Assembly: GCA_963741985.1 (NCBI GenBank)
Contig: CAVUKD010000002.1
Span: 2,046,001 to 2,110,000, forward strand
DNA from: Cryomorpha sp963741985
Lineage (GTDB): Bacteria > Bacteroidota > Bacteroidia > Flavobacteriales_D > Cryomorphaceae
Length of the DNA stretch: 64,000 nt
Direction: 5' to 3'
A program made the translations under genes and the position numbers. The notes below the pieces were generated by a model. The model saw only the letters and a list, made by a program, of their open reading frames with translations. It had not been told where the DNA came from and ran no database searches. Shown here piece after piece: positions 37,242 through 48,194 of this stretch. Within the stretch, counting starts at the first letter, position 1; each line of letters starts with the position of its first letter.

Positions 37242-40200
37242 ATGAAAAAGCTACCAATTCTCCTTATCATTTTTTTATTGTCAAATACCCATCTAATCGG
37301 TCAAACGACCGATGTTACGTAAGCAACAAATATTTATGATGTAATCCAAGAATATTATTCCAGTCCAGCTGCAGCTCTACCCGATTCAATAAAAGGGGAA
37401 GCGAATGAAGAACTTGAGCGAAGCTTTTTACTCTGGGGGCCGCGATTATATCCACATGGTGATTTCAAAATCGCTTCAAATGCAATGCAATCCTACTTTG
37501 AAGATTTTACAGACGGATTGAATGGAGCTTGTGAAAATCCGTATGAAAATTTGGAATGGGACGAACTCGGACCAAATGGATTAGAAGAAAATGTATATGT
37601 AAGTAATGGCGTGGGCAGAATTAATAGAATTGTTTTTGACCCTAATTATGATGGGATAACAAATAAAACCATTTTCGCAAGTGCTGAACACAGTGGATTA
37701 TGGAAATCAACGGATGACGGATTAAATTGGAATGTTTTGAATACTGATTATCAGTTGCCCATTACGAGTGTTTCAGATGTTGCAATAGATCATAACAATT
37801 CGGATAATATATTTATTTCCACTGGAACAGCTGACTTACTTCTCAACTCAGAATTTTCGCCAAATAATGCACTCACCAATCCTATATGGACAGCCGGCAT
37901 TTATAGATCTAAAGATGGAGGTTCAAATTGGAGTCCCATAAATAACGGGTTATTATCATTTTTTACTGATGGCGGAGCAATTAGAAATATTAAAACACAT
38001 CCTACCTCAGGTAACAAATTATATGCGGCAACTTCTAAGGGCTTTTTCTATACTACAAACGCGTTAGTATCCAGCCCGAACTGGACCAATGTAACAAGCG
38101 GACTAAATGACGATTCTGAACTAAGGGGGCTTGAATTTAAACCAAACAATCCGAACGTTTTATATTTAAGTGGAAAGGACATATACAGGTCTACAAATAG
38201 TGGACTCGTATGGCAATCACTTACAAATCCAAGCGTATATCCGGGGCTTGACATTGACAATTTACCAGATAATTTTGCCGTTGACAGAATAAATATTGCA
38301 GTAACTCCAGATAATTCTGAAGCGGTATTTGCATATATTGTAGGTAAGTATGATTATTCTTCAGGCGGCGTAATTCACCGATTCCCGCGCGCGTATATTT
38401 ATAAGTTTACCGGCTCAACATGGCAGCAACTATACATATATACACCGACAGTTAATTCCTCACAAACATCCGTTAGTGCATTCGAGATTGTAGATTTAAG
38501 GATGCTTGGTATTGCCGTATCACCTATTGACGAAGATTTAGTAGTATTTGGAAATACGGTAGTTAAAGGCACTGATCCTACAACTGGAAATTTCACAGAT
38601 ATAAGCGGTTATTTCGGTCCGGGAATCCACGCAGATATTCGTGATGTCACGTTCAGCCCCACGGCAACTTCTCCGAAGCTTTTTGTCGGTACCGACGGGG
38701 GAGTTAGTGAAGGTGTAATAAATTATAGTAATCCTCACTCAGTCAATTGGCATCTTCGGTGTAATGGGTTGATAACTAGTACACTTTGGACTTTTGATAT
38801 GTCAGAAAAAGGTGAGGCATATGTGATCGGTCATCAAGATAATGGCACAGGTTACCTTGAGCAGGGTGATGATTATTGGAGTATTTTAGGAGGCGGAGAT
38901 GGCTATTTTACAGCAATCTCTAATTATTTTTTACCGAGAGTTTATTACAATGGTTTAAGTTCAAAAGGCATGTTTCCTCTATCGGGCTCTGTCAGTTCCA
39001 TTACACCCAAAAGCTTGGAATATCCAATAACCGATGCATTTATCCCTATAACTTATACGACATTTCATAACCATTTAGCTGCCAAAGATTATTTTGTGTT
39101 TTCAGAAATTTATCAAAAGCTTAAACTAAAGGAAGCTGGCGATGCGTGGGATGATATCTGGAAAATAAGTAGTGATGTCGGATACCTTCCCATTTTCAGT
39201 AGTTCTCCAAATGGTCCTAATGATCTATGGAGGCATCAATTATCCGAAGTTGCGGCGAGCCAAGTTGATCCCAATATTGTTTATGTGGCCGTTGGGGGCT
39301 TTGATGAAGGTGTGGGACATGATCCTTATGTCAAACCCGCTTTGCTTAAAACAGAAACGGGATTAGTTGAAGGAACACCCGATCCAAATAATCCGAAATT
39401 TTTCGATCTTACGCCAAACCTTCCTAAAATAAGTCCGACGGATGATGTCTCTCCTTGCATTACAGGACTGGCTGTTGATCCCGAAAACCCGGATAAAGTA
39501 TGGGTGACATTTACAGGATATTATTCAGATAAAAAAGTCTGGAAATCCACCGATGGTGGTCAAACCTGGCAAAATGACGATCCGGAAGGCTCTTTGGCAA
39601 ATCTCCCCGTCAATAATATTGTTATTCAAGATGGAACCCGCGTTGGAAATTCCGATAACAGAATTTTTATTGCAACAGATGCCGGGGTTTATTATAAAGA
39701 ACCCGAAGAAACGTGTTGGGCCAAATATGGTTTAATTCCCAATGTTCGGGTAACTGAAATTAAAACCAATACCTGCGAAAACACCATCGTCGCCGCAACT
39801 TATGGCCGGGGACTTTGGAAAGCGGATATGCCGGCTATCACCAGCCCTTTAGCAACGATAAATATCTCTGAGAATACAACATGGGATACCCCTCGTTTTT
39901 TTGAAGAAAACCTGAGGATTGAGCCCGGAATTACCTTAACCGTTAAAGACATGGTTTACATGCCAAGTACAGGAAATATTTTTGTGGAACCCGGGGCTAC
40001 GCTAATTGTCGATGGTGGTACAATAACCAGTGCCTGCGGGAAATATTGGTACGGCATCCAAGTTTGGGGAGACTATGATGAAAATCAATATTCCGCCGGT
40101 GGCGGTCAATATTATCAGGGCAGGGCAATATTTAAAAATCATGCCGTAGTTGAAAATGCTGGGTGTGCATTAATCAATATGAAACCAGATGACTGGAGCA

Positions 40201-42491
40201 AAGTTGGAGGTATTATTCAAGCGAGTAATACGACATTTAGAAACAATAGAAGATCTGTGGCATTTCTTGCCTACCAAAATTTTTATTACGTAAATGGAGT
40301 AAAAGAAAACAGGCCGGATAGAAGCTTTTTTAGATATTGTGATTTTATAAATGACAACGACCAGTTCATTCCGAATTCAACATATCCGCCATTGCCAATG
40401 ATTACGATGTATAAGGTAAATGGTATTTCTTATACAGCTTGTAACTTTACCAATACAATGACCGCTCAGAATTCCGAACAACGCGGTAAAGCAATTTTCA
40501 GTATTGATGCAAATTATAGAATTTTGGGTCAATGTAATGGCGTACCACCAGTTGGACAGCCTTGTACAGACTATATCCCATCTACATTCACAGGCTTCAA
40601 TATAGCTGTGCATGCTTCAGAGGCCACTGCGAACTCTGGCCCGCTAATTCGGAATTCTAAATTTGATGAAGATATGGTCGGCATCTTTTTTGATCACGCC
40701 GATTATGGATCAGCTATCTTTAATGATTTTATTATTGGGGACCATGAATTTGATTCACCATCTCCGAGTATTGACGAAGCAAATTATAATACTGGAATTA
40801 AGACATTCCAAACGTCATTCTTTACTGTTGAAGAAAATGATTTTGAAAAAGCTCTAAATCCTTATGCCAATTTTACTCATGGAGTTTTGGTTTCAGAATC
40901 GGGAAATGCAAGTAATGAGTTATACTTTAATACCTTAAAAAATTTAACGAGCGGTTCTATCGCACAAGGTGAAAATGCGAGTAATGATAATGTATATGGG
41001 CTCCGCTTTATTTGCAATAAAAATATAAATAACAAACACGATTTTGAGGTAAGGAAAACCTCATCTGGTCAATATTCATTTATTTCTTCTTTTCAAAGTG
41101 GCGATTTTCAATATCATAAGTCAGCCGGGAACACTTTTTCTCCTCCAGATGGGAATAATACGAATTACGTACATTTTGATATTTTTTCAAATGCACATTA
41201 CAATTATTTATTTGACAACAATGAACCCACACAAATTCCAAGTCAAGCTGAAGCTGTTGTGTCAAATGGTAATATAGATTTGGATAATGATGGTTCGCCG
41301 AATACGTGTCCTAGCCATTTTGATACAGGTGGTATTATAGATACTCCCGTCAAAATGGTAAGTTTCTTGGGCGGAAAATCTGAATATTATAATTTACTCT
41401 ATTCCTATCATCAATTGATTGATGATGGAAATACCGAAGGTCTATTGAATGATGTAGCCCTGACATGGCCCGAAGATGCATGGGATTTGCATGATCAACT
41501 TATGGCAAAATCACCCTATCTGTCAGAAGCTGTATTGATTTCTGCGGCAGACCGGAATATTTTACCACAAGGAATGTTATTAGAAATATTGATGGCTAAT
41601 CCAGACGCATTAAAAAGTGGTTCTGTAATCAAGCATGTTGAATGCTGTATTCCTAGTCCTTTACCTGCATACATGATCGATATTCTGAAATCAGCTCAGG
41701 ATGTTAATACCGCTCGAACATTAATAGAAAAGAATTTGAGTTCACTTCATTTGAACATGACCCGGGATTACAAATATGTAGCAGCTTATTTCTTAAATGA
41801 TACATTGGGTGTTTCGTCCGATTCAACATTGTCGTGGATTAAAGAAATGAAAACCATCGAAGGGCGATATGCTACTTGCACAGAATACTTAAATCGTGAA
41901 GATTACCAGTTAGCCAAGAACGAATTAGACTCAATTTCCTATAACAATAAATTGACCGATGATGAAGAAGACGAGCTTTCTGATATGCGCGATTTCGTTG
42001 ACTTTATTCAAGATGTAAATGACGATGGACGTAATATTGCACAATTAGATAGTACGGAGATTGACTTTCTAATAAGGATGGCGAATATTCCAGAAGGAGG
42101 AACGGCTTCAATACGAGCAGAAAATATATTGTGCTTTTTCTACGGTCTTTGCAAAGAACCGGATGCCGCTCCAAAGTCAAACAATACAAATCCCAAAAAG
42201 CCTAAAGTTCCACTTCAGGAACTTTTAAATGCACAAAATATATTAATAACCTCTCCCAACCCGGCAGATCAATATATCCAACTCGAATTGTCGTTATTGT
42301 TTTCCAAAGAAAATTCCTATTTAACAATTTGGGACACTCAAGGCAGAAAAATAGATTCGAGAAAAATTGGTGGAGTAAATAATTCGGTTTTTGTATTTGA
42401 TACACGAAAAATGGCTCAGGGAGTATATATAGTTGAAGTAACGCAGGATGGGCAACAAGTATTGAATGATAAGTTTATTGTCCAACACTAA
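37242..42491 (+). CDS. Giant T9SS cargo with BNR/sortilin-like propeller, in-frame stop at codon 27
   Basis: ATG at 37242 gives a signal peptide (KKLPILLIIFLLSNTHLIGQ), but a TAA at 37320-37322 interrupts the same frame, which then stays open to 42491 (about 1,750 codons). Domains after the stop: BNR/VPS10-like propeller at about 110-860 with repeated Asp-box motifs (GLWKSTDDGLNWNVL, GIYRSKDGGSNWSPI, KVWKSTDGGQTWQND); a right-handed beta-helix-like region (PGATLIVDGGTITSACG, ASNTTFRNNRRSVAFLAY); a helical stretch; and a C-terminal sorting domain (ILITSPNPADQYIQLELS). Asp-box propellers bind or cleave glycans in some families, but no catalytic site is identified. The stop is a base substitution, real or from sequencing; without it the product is a complete cargo. 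Confidence 0.8.
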
Positions 42492-42495
42492 GGTT

Positions 42496-44067
42496 ATGGT
42501 ACATACTCTTTTTTTATGGTGCTGGCAGAAGTCTCAGTTTATTATCATCCTGATTTTGATACCGTTTTATGGTGTCACTCAGTCAAGTACCACTACCTAT
42601 TATCTAGATCCTGCTTTTTCAACGCACGATTTTGTGCGCGGCGAAAGCCCGGTAGGGGGAGTGTTCGATGTTGGGGATGGTAGCTTAATTTGTTATGGGG
42701 AAATGGAGCCGTCAGCCGTATGGAATACAACTCAGGATCGAGGGTTTGCCCATATTAATGCGGATGGGAGTGAGGCTCCGTGGAATCATGCCGAATTTTC
42801 CAGCGTGCAATATTTTTCTGAACACGGCGGCGGCTATATTTGTGTTGCATCTACCCAAGGAATTGCTAAACTCACATATAGTGGCGATTACTGGGTAAAT
42901 GTCCATGGTGTAAACTGGGGTGACTACTTTCACGGTCTTTGGTCAGAGCCTAACCCATATAACGTACAAAACGTATGGTCGCTTTATATCCAAGACGATC
43001 AAAAAGTACTAATCGGGGGGGGTATCGCTACCGACACGCTCCAACCTTATCACTTTAGAATCCTGAGTCGGCTTAATGCCGATGGAAGCCATGATGCGAC
43101 TTTTCCCGTGATAGAAACGAATTCGCCCAATAACCCATTTATTACCATTACTCGGATCAATAAAGACAGCCAAGGTCGGTGGTATCTGACCGGAGATTTT
43201 CACGGAATAAATGGACATGATTCGAATTATATCGCGCGCTTAAATCCCGACTTTACGGTAGATACAACTTTTACTTCTCCGTTTCAATATACCGATTTTC
43301 CGGCTATAACTCCCCAGGTTGTATTAGTGGATAGCGATGACCGTGTTTGGATATCCGGGTATAAAATGGTGGTGGCAGCAACTCCCACTGATTCTTTGTC
43401 AGTCGCACGTCTGCTGCCTGACGGAAGTTTTGATGAATCGTTTTATCCCAAATACTTGAAGGCAATGTATCCCGACACATTTGGATACCGACAGGAAGTG
43501 ATATGGCGGGGCAGGGAAATGGAAAACCACAACTATATGCTCTATGGTACCTTTACCCATTTCAACGACACCATTCAAAATTGTATTACCGTAGTAGATG
43601 ACAACGGGTTTATCCAGACCAGTTATTTTCAAGGCTCACGGGTATTAAAAAACGATCCTTTTCCAAGCCTGATGAATAGCACACCTGATCGACCCGCCAT
43701 TCTTGGAGTTACCGAGCTGGATGATGGGAGTTTGATTCTCTGTGGTCTTTTTAGCGAATACGACGGCGTGCAACATTACAATGTGGTAAAACTCAATAAA
43801 GGAACGCTTGGAATGGATAATCTGATTCATGATGATAGGCTTTTGACTTTGAGTCCCAACCCGGCTTCCGATGTTTTGAACATTCATTTTTCTGGTTCGG
43901 GAAGTTCTCAATTGTCGGTATTTAATATGTCGGGAAAGCTTGTGCTAAATCAAGAAATACAGAATGCAAAAACCCAAATCGATGTTTCTGACTTTCAGGC
44001 GGGTATATATATTCTGTGGGTGAAAAATGGAAGGATGCAATCCGTGCAAAAGTTTGTGGTAGAGTAG
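42496..44067 (+). CDS. T9SS cargo with delta-60-type propeller repeats
   Basis: About 523 aa. Signal region (FIIILILIPFYGVTQSS), then a propeller built from delta-60-like repeats recognisable as RLNADGSHDATFP, RLNPDFTVDTTFTSPF and RLLPDGSFDESFYP spaced by 70-110 residues. The C-terminus is a sorting domain (LTLSPNPASDVLNIHFSG, AGIYILWVKNGRMQSVQKF). The ATG at 42496 is chosen over 42466, which would overlap the preceding stop. Delta-60 proteins are large extracellular proteins of unknown role in Bacteroidota. It follows the giant cargo gene by 4 bases and is probably co-transcribed. Confidence 0.82.
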   Translation: MVHTLFLWCWQKSQFIIILILIPFYGVTQSSTTTYYLDPAFSTHDFVRGESPVGGVFDVGDGSLICYGEMEPSAVWNTTQDRGFAHINADGSEAPWNHAEFSSVQYFSEHGGGYICVASTQGIAKLTYSGDYWVNVHGVNWGDYFHGLWSEPNPYNVQNVWSLYIQDDQKVLIGGGIATDTLQPYHFRILSRLNADGSHDATFPVIETNSPNNPFITITRINKDSQGRWYLTGDFHGINGHDSNYIARLNPDFTVDTTFTSPFQYTDFPAITPQVVLVDSDDRVWISGYKMVVAATPTDSLSVARLLPDGSFDESFYPKYLKAMYPDTFGYRQEVIWRGREMENHNYMLYGTFTHFNDTIQNCITVVDDNGFIQTSYFQGSRVLKNDPFPSLMNSTPDRPAILGVTELDDGSLILCGLFSEYDGVQHYNVVKLNKGTLGMDNLIHDDRLLTLSPNPASDVLNIHFSGSGSSQLSVFNMSGKLVLNQEIQNAKTQIDVSDFQAGIYILWVKNGRMQSVQKFVVE

Positions 44068-44085
44068 CATATAATCTGCTCTTTT

Positions 44086-44307
44086 TTGAAAAAGAAAACT
44101 TGGTTGTTTTATTCAAACGAATATTTGCCGAAACACGTAGACGTGAGAAATGCGGATGGTGAAGCAAAGTTTGAAATAGAAGAAGAAATTATTTTAATCC
44201 AAAATTTTGGGTTAAAACCTAAAGATTTGAAATTGGCGGAAGCCATTATTTATGAAAATCATGAACTCTTAATTTTACGTTGGGATGAATACTTTAATAA
44301 AAAATAG
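44086..44307 (+). CDS. DUF4160 domain protein, N-terminally short
   Basis: A 73-aa protein: LFYSNEYLPKHVDVRNADGE, AKFEIEEEIILIQNFGL, then a helix ending LRWDEYFNKK. This matches DUF4160, a family often paired with DUF2442. The usual start (about 10 residues with a TVLR..G..F strand) is missing; the only start is TTG at 44086, close to the previous T9SS stop. It overlaps the DUF2442 gene by 23 bases. It may be a decayed half of a two-gene cassette of toxin-antitoxin-like character, which is an inference from pairing only. Confidence 0.7.
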   Translation: MKKKTWLFYSNEYLPKHVDVRNADGEAKFEIEEEIILIQNFGLKPKDLKLAEAIIYENHELLILRWDEYFNKK

Positions 44308-44518
44308 ACAACTCCCTTTGGTCAATCTTCGTAATGGGTTGATGCAAATAACAATGCCCGATGGAAGGTAAATTGAGGTAGAAGTAAATAGTTTCGAAAG
44401 GCTTAAAAATGCCACGAACAAGCAGTTAAAGAACCTCGAACTATCACCTTTTGGAATCCATTGGGACGACTTGGATGTGGATTTAAGCTTTGAAGGATTT
44501 TTCTGTTCCACGGAATAA
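44285..44518 (+). pseudogene. DUF2442 domain gene with an in-frame stop
   Basis: The frame opens at ATG 44285 and shows the DUF2442 pattern: LMQITMPDGR, then VNSFERLKNATNKQLKNLEL, FGIHWDDLDVDLSFEGFF. A TAA at 44369-44371 interrupts it after PDGR, where the family normally continues smoothly. So the partner of the DUF4160 gene is inactivated or mis-sequenced. DUF2442 proteins are small and their role is not established. A MITE-like element starts 3 bases after the end. Confidence 0.72.
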
Positions 44519-44520
44519 TT

Positions 44521-44665
44521 AGTGTCAGTCAATACACTCTAGTGGCTGGATTATAGAATTCAAGATTGAGGTATGTGATATTTTGAAAACCAAGGAGTTC
44601 ACTTGTGTGAATGACTGTTTTCAAATCGAACATTACGAAGATATAGGACTATATGGACAGACACT
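44521..44665 (+). mobile_element. MITE-like element, copy A
   Basis: A 145-bp non-coding element with terminal inverted repeats AGTGTCAGTC and GACAGACACT, flanked by AATT on both sides. It is homologous along its length to 60141-60286 in the opposite orientation, including AGTCAATACACTC, AGTGGCTG and ATGACTGTTTT. An internal hairpin (GGAGTTCAC/GTGAATGACT region, near 44605-44630) is present. No transposase is encoded. Confidence 0.8.
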
Positions 44666-44757
44666 AATTAAGAATGTCAATAACACTTTACAATTGATTT
44701 TTCTCGGCAAATTTCGCTTGATTCGATATTTGATTTAAAATTTTGAAATATGAATGA

Positions 44758-44846
44758 GTGCCATAGGCACGATCGTTATTCTAGCCGCGGAATTTATTCC
44801 GTGCATTAAAATATACCACTAATCTAAAGTGCCAGAGGCACGACCG
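44758..44846 (+). repeat. REP-like unit, forward copy
   Basis: An 89-base unit: hairpin GTGCCATAGGCAC, then a palindrome CGGAATTTATTCCG, then a second hairpin GTGCCAGAGGCAC. It aligns with the reverse complement of 44899-44986. Confidence 0.8.
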
Positions 44847-44898
44847 TTTTCACTTTTCTCGTTGCTTTGAATGCGGATGGCTTAACTTTTCGTAATAA

Positions 44899-44986
44899 CT
44901 ATCGTGCCGCTGGCACTTATAAGCTTTTGTTTAATTTTACCATGGATTAAAATCCATGGCTAAAATAGCCACCGTGCCTATGGCAC
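44899..44986 (-). repeat. REP-like unit, reverse copy
   Basis: An 88-base unit in inverted orientation: GTGCCATAGGCACGGTGG, TTTTAGCCATGG, ATCCATGG palindrome, and AAGTGCCAGCGGCACGATAG. The two units face each other with a 52-base spacer, a BIME-like arrangement. Confidence 0.8.
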
Positions 44987-45052
44987 TATAAAGTATAACC
45001 AATTTTGATCTAACAATCTTATATTGCATTCAAGCCTCAAAAATTTATTTCA

Positions 45053-46584
45053 TCAATCAAACCGTATCGCCTTCGAAGGTCGTATCTGAGCCACCACAAT
45101 AGAAGGAAGCAACATTGCAAAAACGCAAATAATCAGCGTGGCCACGTTGAGAATAAGCAACACCGTAGGGTCGAGAAGAATCGGCACCACCGAAACGTAA
45201 TAATTTTCGGGATCCAATTTCATGATGCCGAAATGCTGCTGCAAAAGTCCAAGTCCGATGCCCAGCGCATTGCCCACAAGCAATCCAATGGAAATAATAT
45301 AAGCAGCCTGCGTCAAGAATATCCGTTGAATAAACCAAGTGGTGGCCCCTAATGCCTTCAGCATACCGATCATATTCGTGCGCTCCATAATGAGTATCAG
45401 CAGTGCGGAAGTCATATTGATAATCGAAATCACAATCATTAACCCGATAATGACCCACGTATTAATATCGAGCATATTCAGCCAATTGAATATCTCCGGA
45501 AGGTGCTGCTTAATCGTGGAAGTTTTAAGATCGTAGTTGAGATGCTTGTAAATAATATCGTCCATCTCATCGAGATCTTTGTAGCTGTCGAGCTGCACCT
45601 CAAATCCGCCGGTATAGTATTTTCCCGAGCCGCCTGATGTAGTGATCGTGTATTGCGATTTCTCCGGACAGTCGGCAGTCTCCATTTCCGGAAACGGCAA
45701 CAGGACGAAACCTAAAAAACGCAGTGTCGCCCAAGGTCTTACTTCGATCGGTTGCCACTACGTATATCGTTGTATCGCTGTTTACACAAAAAGAATGCGG
45801 CCCGGCACCGCGCAATGAATCCGCACTCCATTTGTACCGCAATTCGCCGTCGCCTCCTGTGGCTTTCGCCAAAAGCGAAACCTTATTTCCGTTCGCAGCC
45901 TTTATAGAGCATTTGCGCATTGATTCCCCATTGGTTGATCTTTCGAATTTGATTGATATCCACAAAAACGAACTCCTCATCCATCTCTTTCAAGCCGGTA
46001 TTGTAGATGCCCACAATCGTAAAATTGCGCTGGCTCATCGTGTTTTGCGCGTTCTGGAAATAGATCGGAACCTTGTCGCCAATATCAACCTGAAGCCTAC
46101 CGGCAAGAAATTCCGAGAGGAGCATTTCGTTGGTAAAGCTCGTATCCGATAGATTCAGCACGCGACCTTTGGTGAGTTTTGAACGGATAAAAGTCCAGTC
46201 GTAATCATTGGCAACGCCTTTGGCAACAATTCCCTGAATATTATCTTTGGTTTCGAGCACGCCTTCTTTGAGTGCGAAAAGATTGATGTGATGCACGCCC
46301 TCCACGGTGTCGAGCGAAGGATAAAATGCCTGCTCGATTTCCAGCTTGGGGTCAACAAACTTGCTGGCCGTCCCGAAATTGGTGATTTGAATATGCGACC
46401 CAAAACCAATTACTTTTTCCCTAATTTCGCGTTGAAATCCTGTGACTATCGCAATCGAGAGAATCATTACCGCCATACCGAGCGCAATTCCGATGGTGGC
46501 AATGCGCACGATGGGTTTCGAAAGTTCCTTTTCGGCACTTTCTTTGCGAATTAAGCGTTTGGCAATAAATAAAGGAGTATTCAA
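45053..46584 (-). CDS. LolC/LolE-FtsX-like ABC permease with an inserted Ig/PKD-like domain, frame broken twice
   Basis: The N-terminal part (TTG at 46584; NTPLFIAKRLIRKESAEKEL) has TM1 (IVRIATIGIALGMAVMILSIAI) and a MacB-like periplasmic domain; the C-terminal part has three TM helices (VIIGLMIVISIINMTSALLI, MLKALGATTWFIQRIFL, VLLILNVATLIICVFAMLL) and RPSKAIRFD. This is the LolC/E type that releases lipoproteins, with an ATPase partner encoded elsewhere. Between them sits a PKD/Ig-like segment (NKVSLLAKATGGDGELRYKW, SDTTIYVVATDRSK) ahead of GGFEVQLDSYKDLDEMDD. Two +1 shifts occur at homopolymers: AAA at 45901-45903 and A6/T6 at 45714-45719. Removing one base at each restores one continuous frame. 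Confidence 0.85.
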
Positions 46585-46629
46585 TACGGTGGTCCGAAGT
46601 TTTCCAAAATGATCAAAGTCTGTAAAAGT

Positions 46630-47844
46630 ATGAAATTCGTTGCCTTCTGCGGAGCAATTTTGCTCTTCATTGCATCCTGCCAATCACAGTCAGCCAAGCT
46701 GCCGGAGATGTCAGCTCCTAAAACGTTGGTTTTAAATGCTCCTGTGCTACCGGCGATTTATAAAATGGATACGCTCGTGGAGCTCTTGGGTGACCAAAGC
46801 GTGGGAATTGTAGCCAATAATACGAGCAGAATCAATGGCACACATCTCCTCGACACGCTATTGAGCCGGGGTGTAACTGTGGTAAAAGTTTTCGCTCCCG
46901 AGCACGGTTTTCGCGGCGATGCTCCCGATGGTGCTAAAATTGCCAATGATGTAGATCCGAATACAGGAATACCATTGATCTCGCTCTACGGCAAAAACAA
47001 GAAACCCACGCCTGAAATGCTTCGCGATGTCGATGTTTTGGTTTTCGATATTCAGGATGTTGGAGCACGGTTTTATACGTACCTTTCAACGCTGCATTAC
47101 CTTATGGAGGCCGCCGCCGAAAACGGAAAGCCGGTTATCGTTCTTGACCGCCCTAATCCCAATGGATTCTACATCGACGGGCCGGTTCTGAAACCGAAGT
47201 ATGAATCCTTTGTTGGGCTCGACCCGGTGCCGGTGGTGTATGGAATGACCATCGGCGAATACGCTCAGATGCTCAATGGCGAAGGCTGGCTGAAGGACGC
47301 GGAGAAATGCGATCTCACCATAATAAAATGTAGCGGTTACACGCACCAGTCGCGGTATGAATTGCCGGTAGTTCCTTCTCCCAATCTTCCGGATATGACT
47401 GCCATTTATCTCTATCCGAGTCTTTGCTTTTTCGAAGGAACCGATGTGAGTGTGGGGCGCGGTACCGACCGGCCTTTTACGAAGATCGGCGAACCGGGAA
47501 ATGTAAAAGGGAATTATACTTTCACCCCGCGATCCATTCCCGGTGCCTCGTTACATCCCAAGCACGAAGGAGAAAAATGTACGGGATACGACTTGAGTCA
47601 AAAAAATATGCTGGAGCTTTCTCCCGACAGCTTGCAGATTCGTTGGCTCCTGAGAATGTACCAGGAGACAGATAATCCCAAAACCTTTTTCCGAAAGGAC
47701 GGTTATTTCGATCTGTTAGCCGGTACCGATGCTTTGCGCAAAGCGATGGTCGAAGGCCTTACGGCAAAAGAAATCCGCGCATCTTGGCAGCCCGACCTTG
47801 AGGATTTTAAGATTATTCGGGAGAGGTATTTGTTGTACCCTTAA
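46630..47844 (+). CDS. DUF1343 protein, exo-beta-N-acetylmuramidase NamZ-like lipoprotein
   Basis: A 404-aa lipoprotein; signal peptide with lipobox (GAILLFIASC, Cys at residue 17). The DUF1343/NamZ core includes VGIVANNTSRI, VFAPEHGFRGDAPDGA (with the Glu-His pair), VDVLVFDIQDVGARFYTYLST, DRPNPNGFYIDGP and FFEGTDVSVGRGTDRPF. NamZ of Tannerella cleaves terminal MurNAc from peptidoglycan fragments for recycling. The ATG at 46630 is preferred to 46609 since it leaves a normal signal peptide. It is divergent from the permease gene. Confidence 0.88.
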   Translation: MKFVAFCGAILLFIASCQSQSAKLPEMSAPKTLVLNAPVLPAIYKMDTLVELLGDQSVGIVANNTSRINGTHLLDTLLSRGVTVVKVFAPEHGFRGDAPDGAKIANDVDPNTGIPLISLYGKNKKPTPEMLRDVDVLVFDIQDVGARFYTYLSTLHYLMEAAAENGKPVIVLDRPNPNGFYIDGPVLKPKYESFVGLDPVPVVYGMTIGEYAQMLNGEGWLKDAEKCDLTIIKCSGYTHQSRYELPVVPSPNLPDMTAIYLYPSLCFFEGTDVSVGRGTDRPFTKIGEPGNVKGNYTFTPRSIPGASLHPKHEGEKCTGYDLSQKNMLELSPDSLQIRWLLRMYQETDNPKTFFRKDGYFDLLAGTDALRKAMVEGLTAKEIRASWQPDLEDFKIIRERYLLYP

Positions 47845-48194
47845 GGTCTCAAGTCTCGAGTCACGAGAGGGTTTGCGGTGTGAGAGGATGGTTTTTACTT
47901 TGAGGCACTTGGGTCTTTTAACCGCCCGTACGGCTTCCCTTCGGTCACAAGTTTCGCTGAGTACTTACGCAGAGTTCGCAGAGGAATTCGTACAAAAAGG
48001 GAAATCAGATTTAATGAAAATGTTTGGGTGTAACGACACACAGTTATCCATCCCTTGAAATTCGGAACAACCTCCAACTTCGAGAACCCCTCTCGCGACT
48101 CGAGACTCGCGACTCGCGACCATTTCCGGCTCGCGACTGCCACCGGCAACCCAATTCCATCCAAGAACGTATATTTGCTAAAAATTCCTGCTCT
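47845..48194. repeat. Intergenic stretch with degenerate CTCGCGA repeats
   Basis: No credible gene. 47848-47870 (AAGTCTCGAGTCACGAG) and 48095-48140 (CTCGCGACTCGAGACTCGCG) consist of near-tandem CTCGCGA/CTCGAGA heptamers. A related run lies at 56803-56818 (CGTGACTCGTGAC). Confidence 0.6.
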
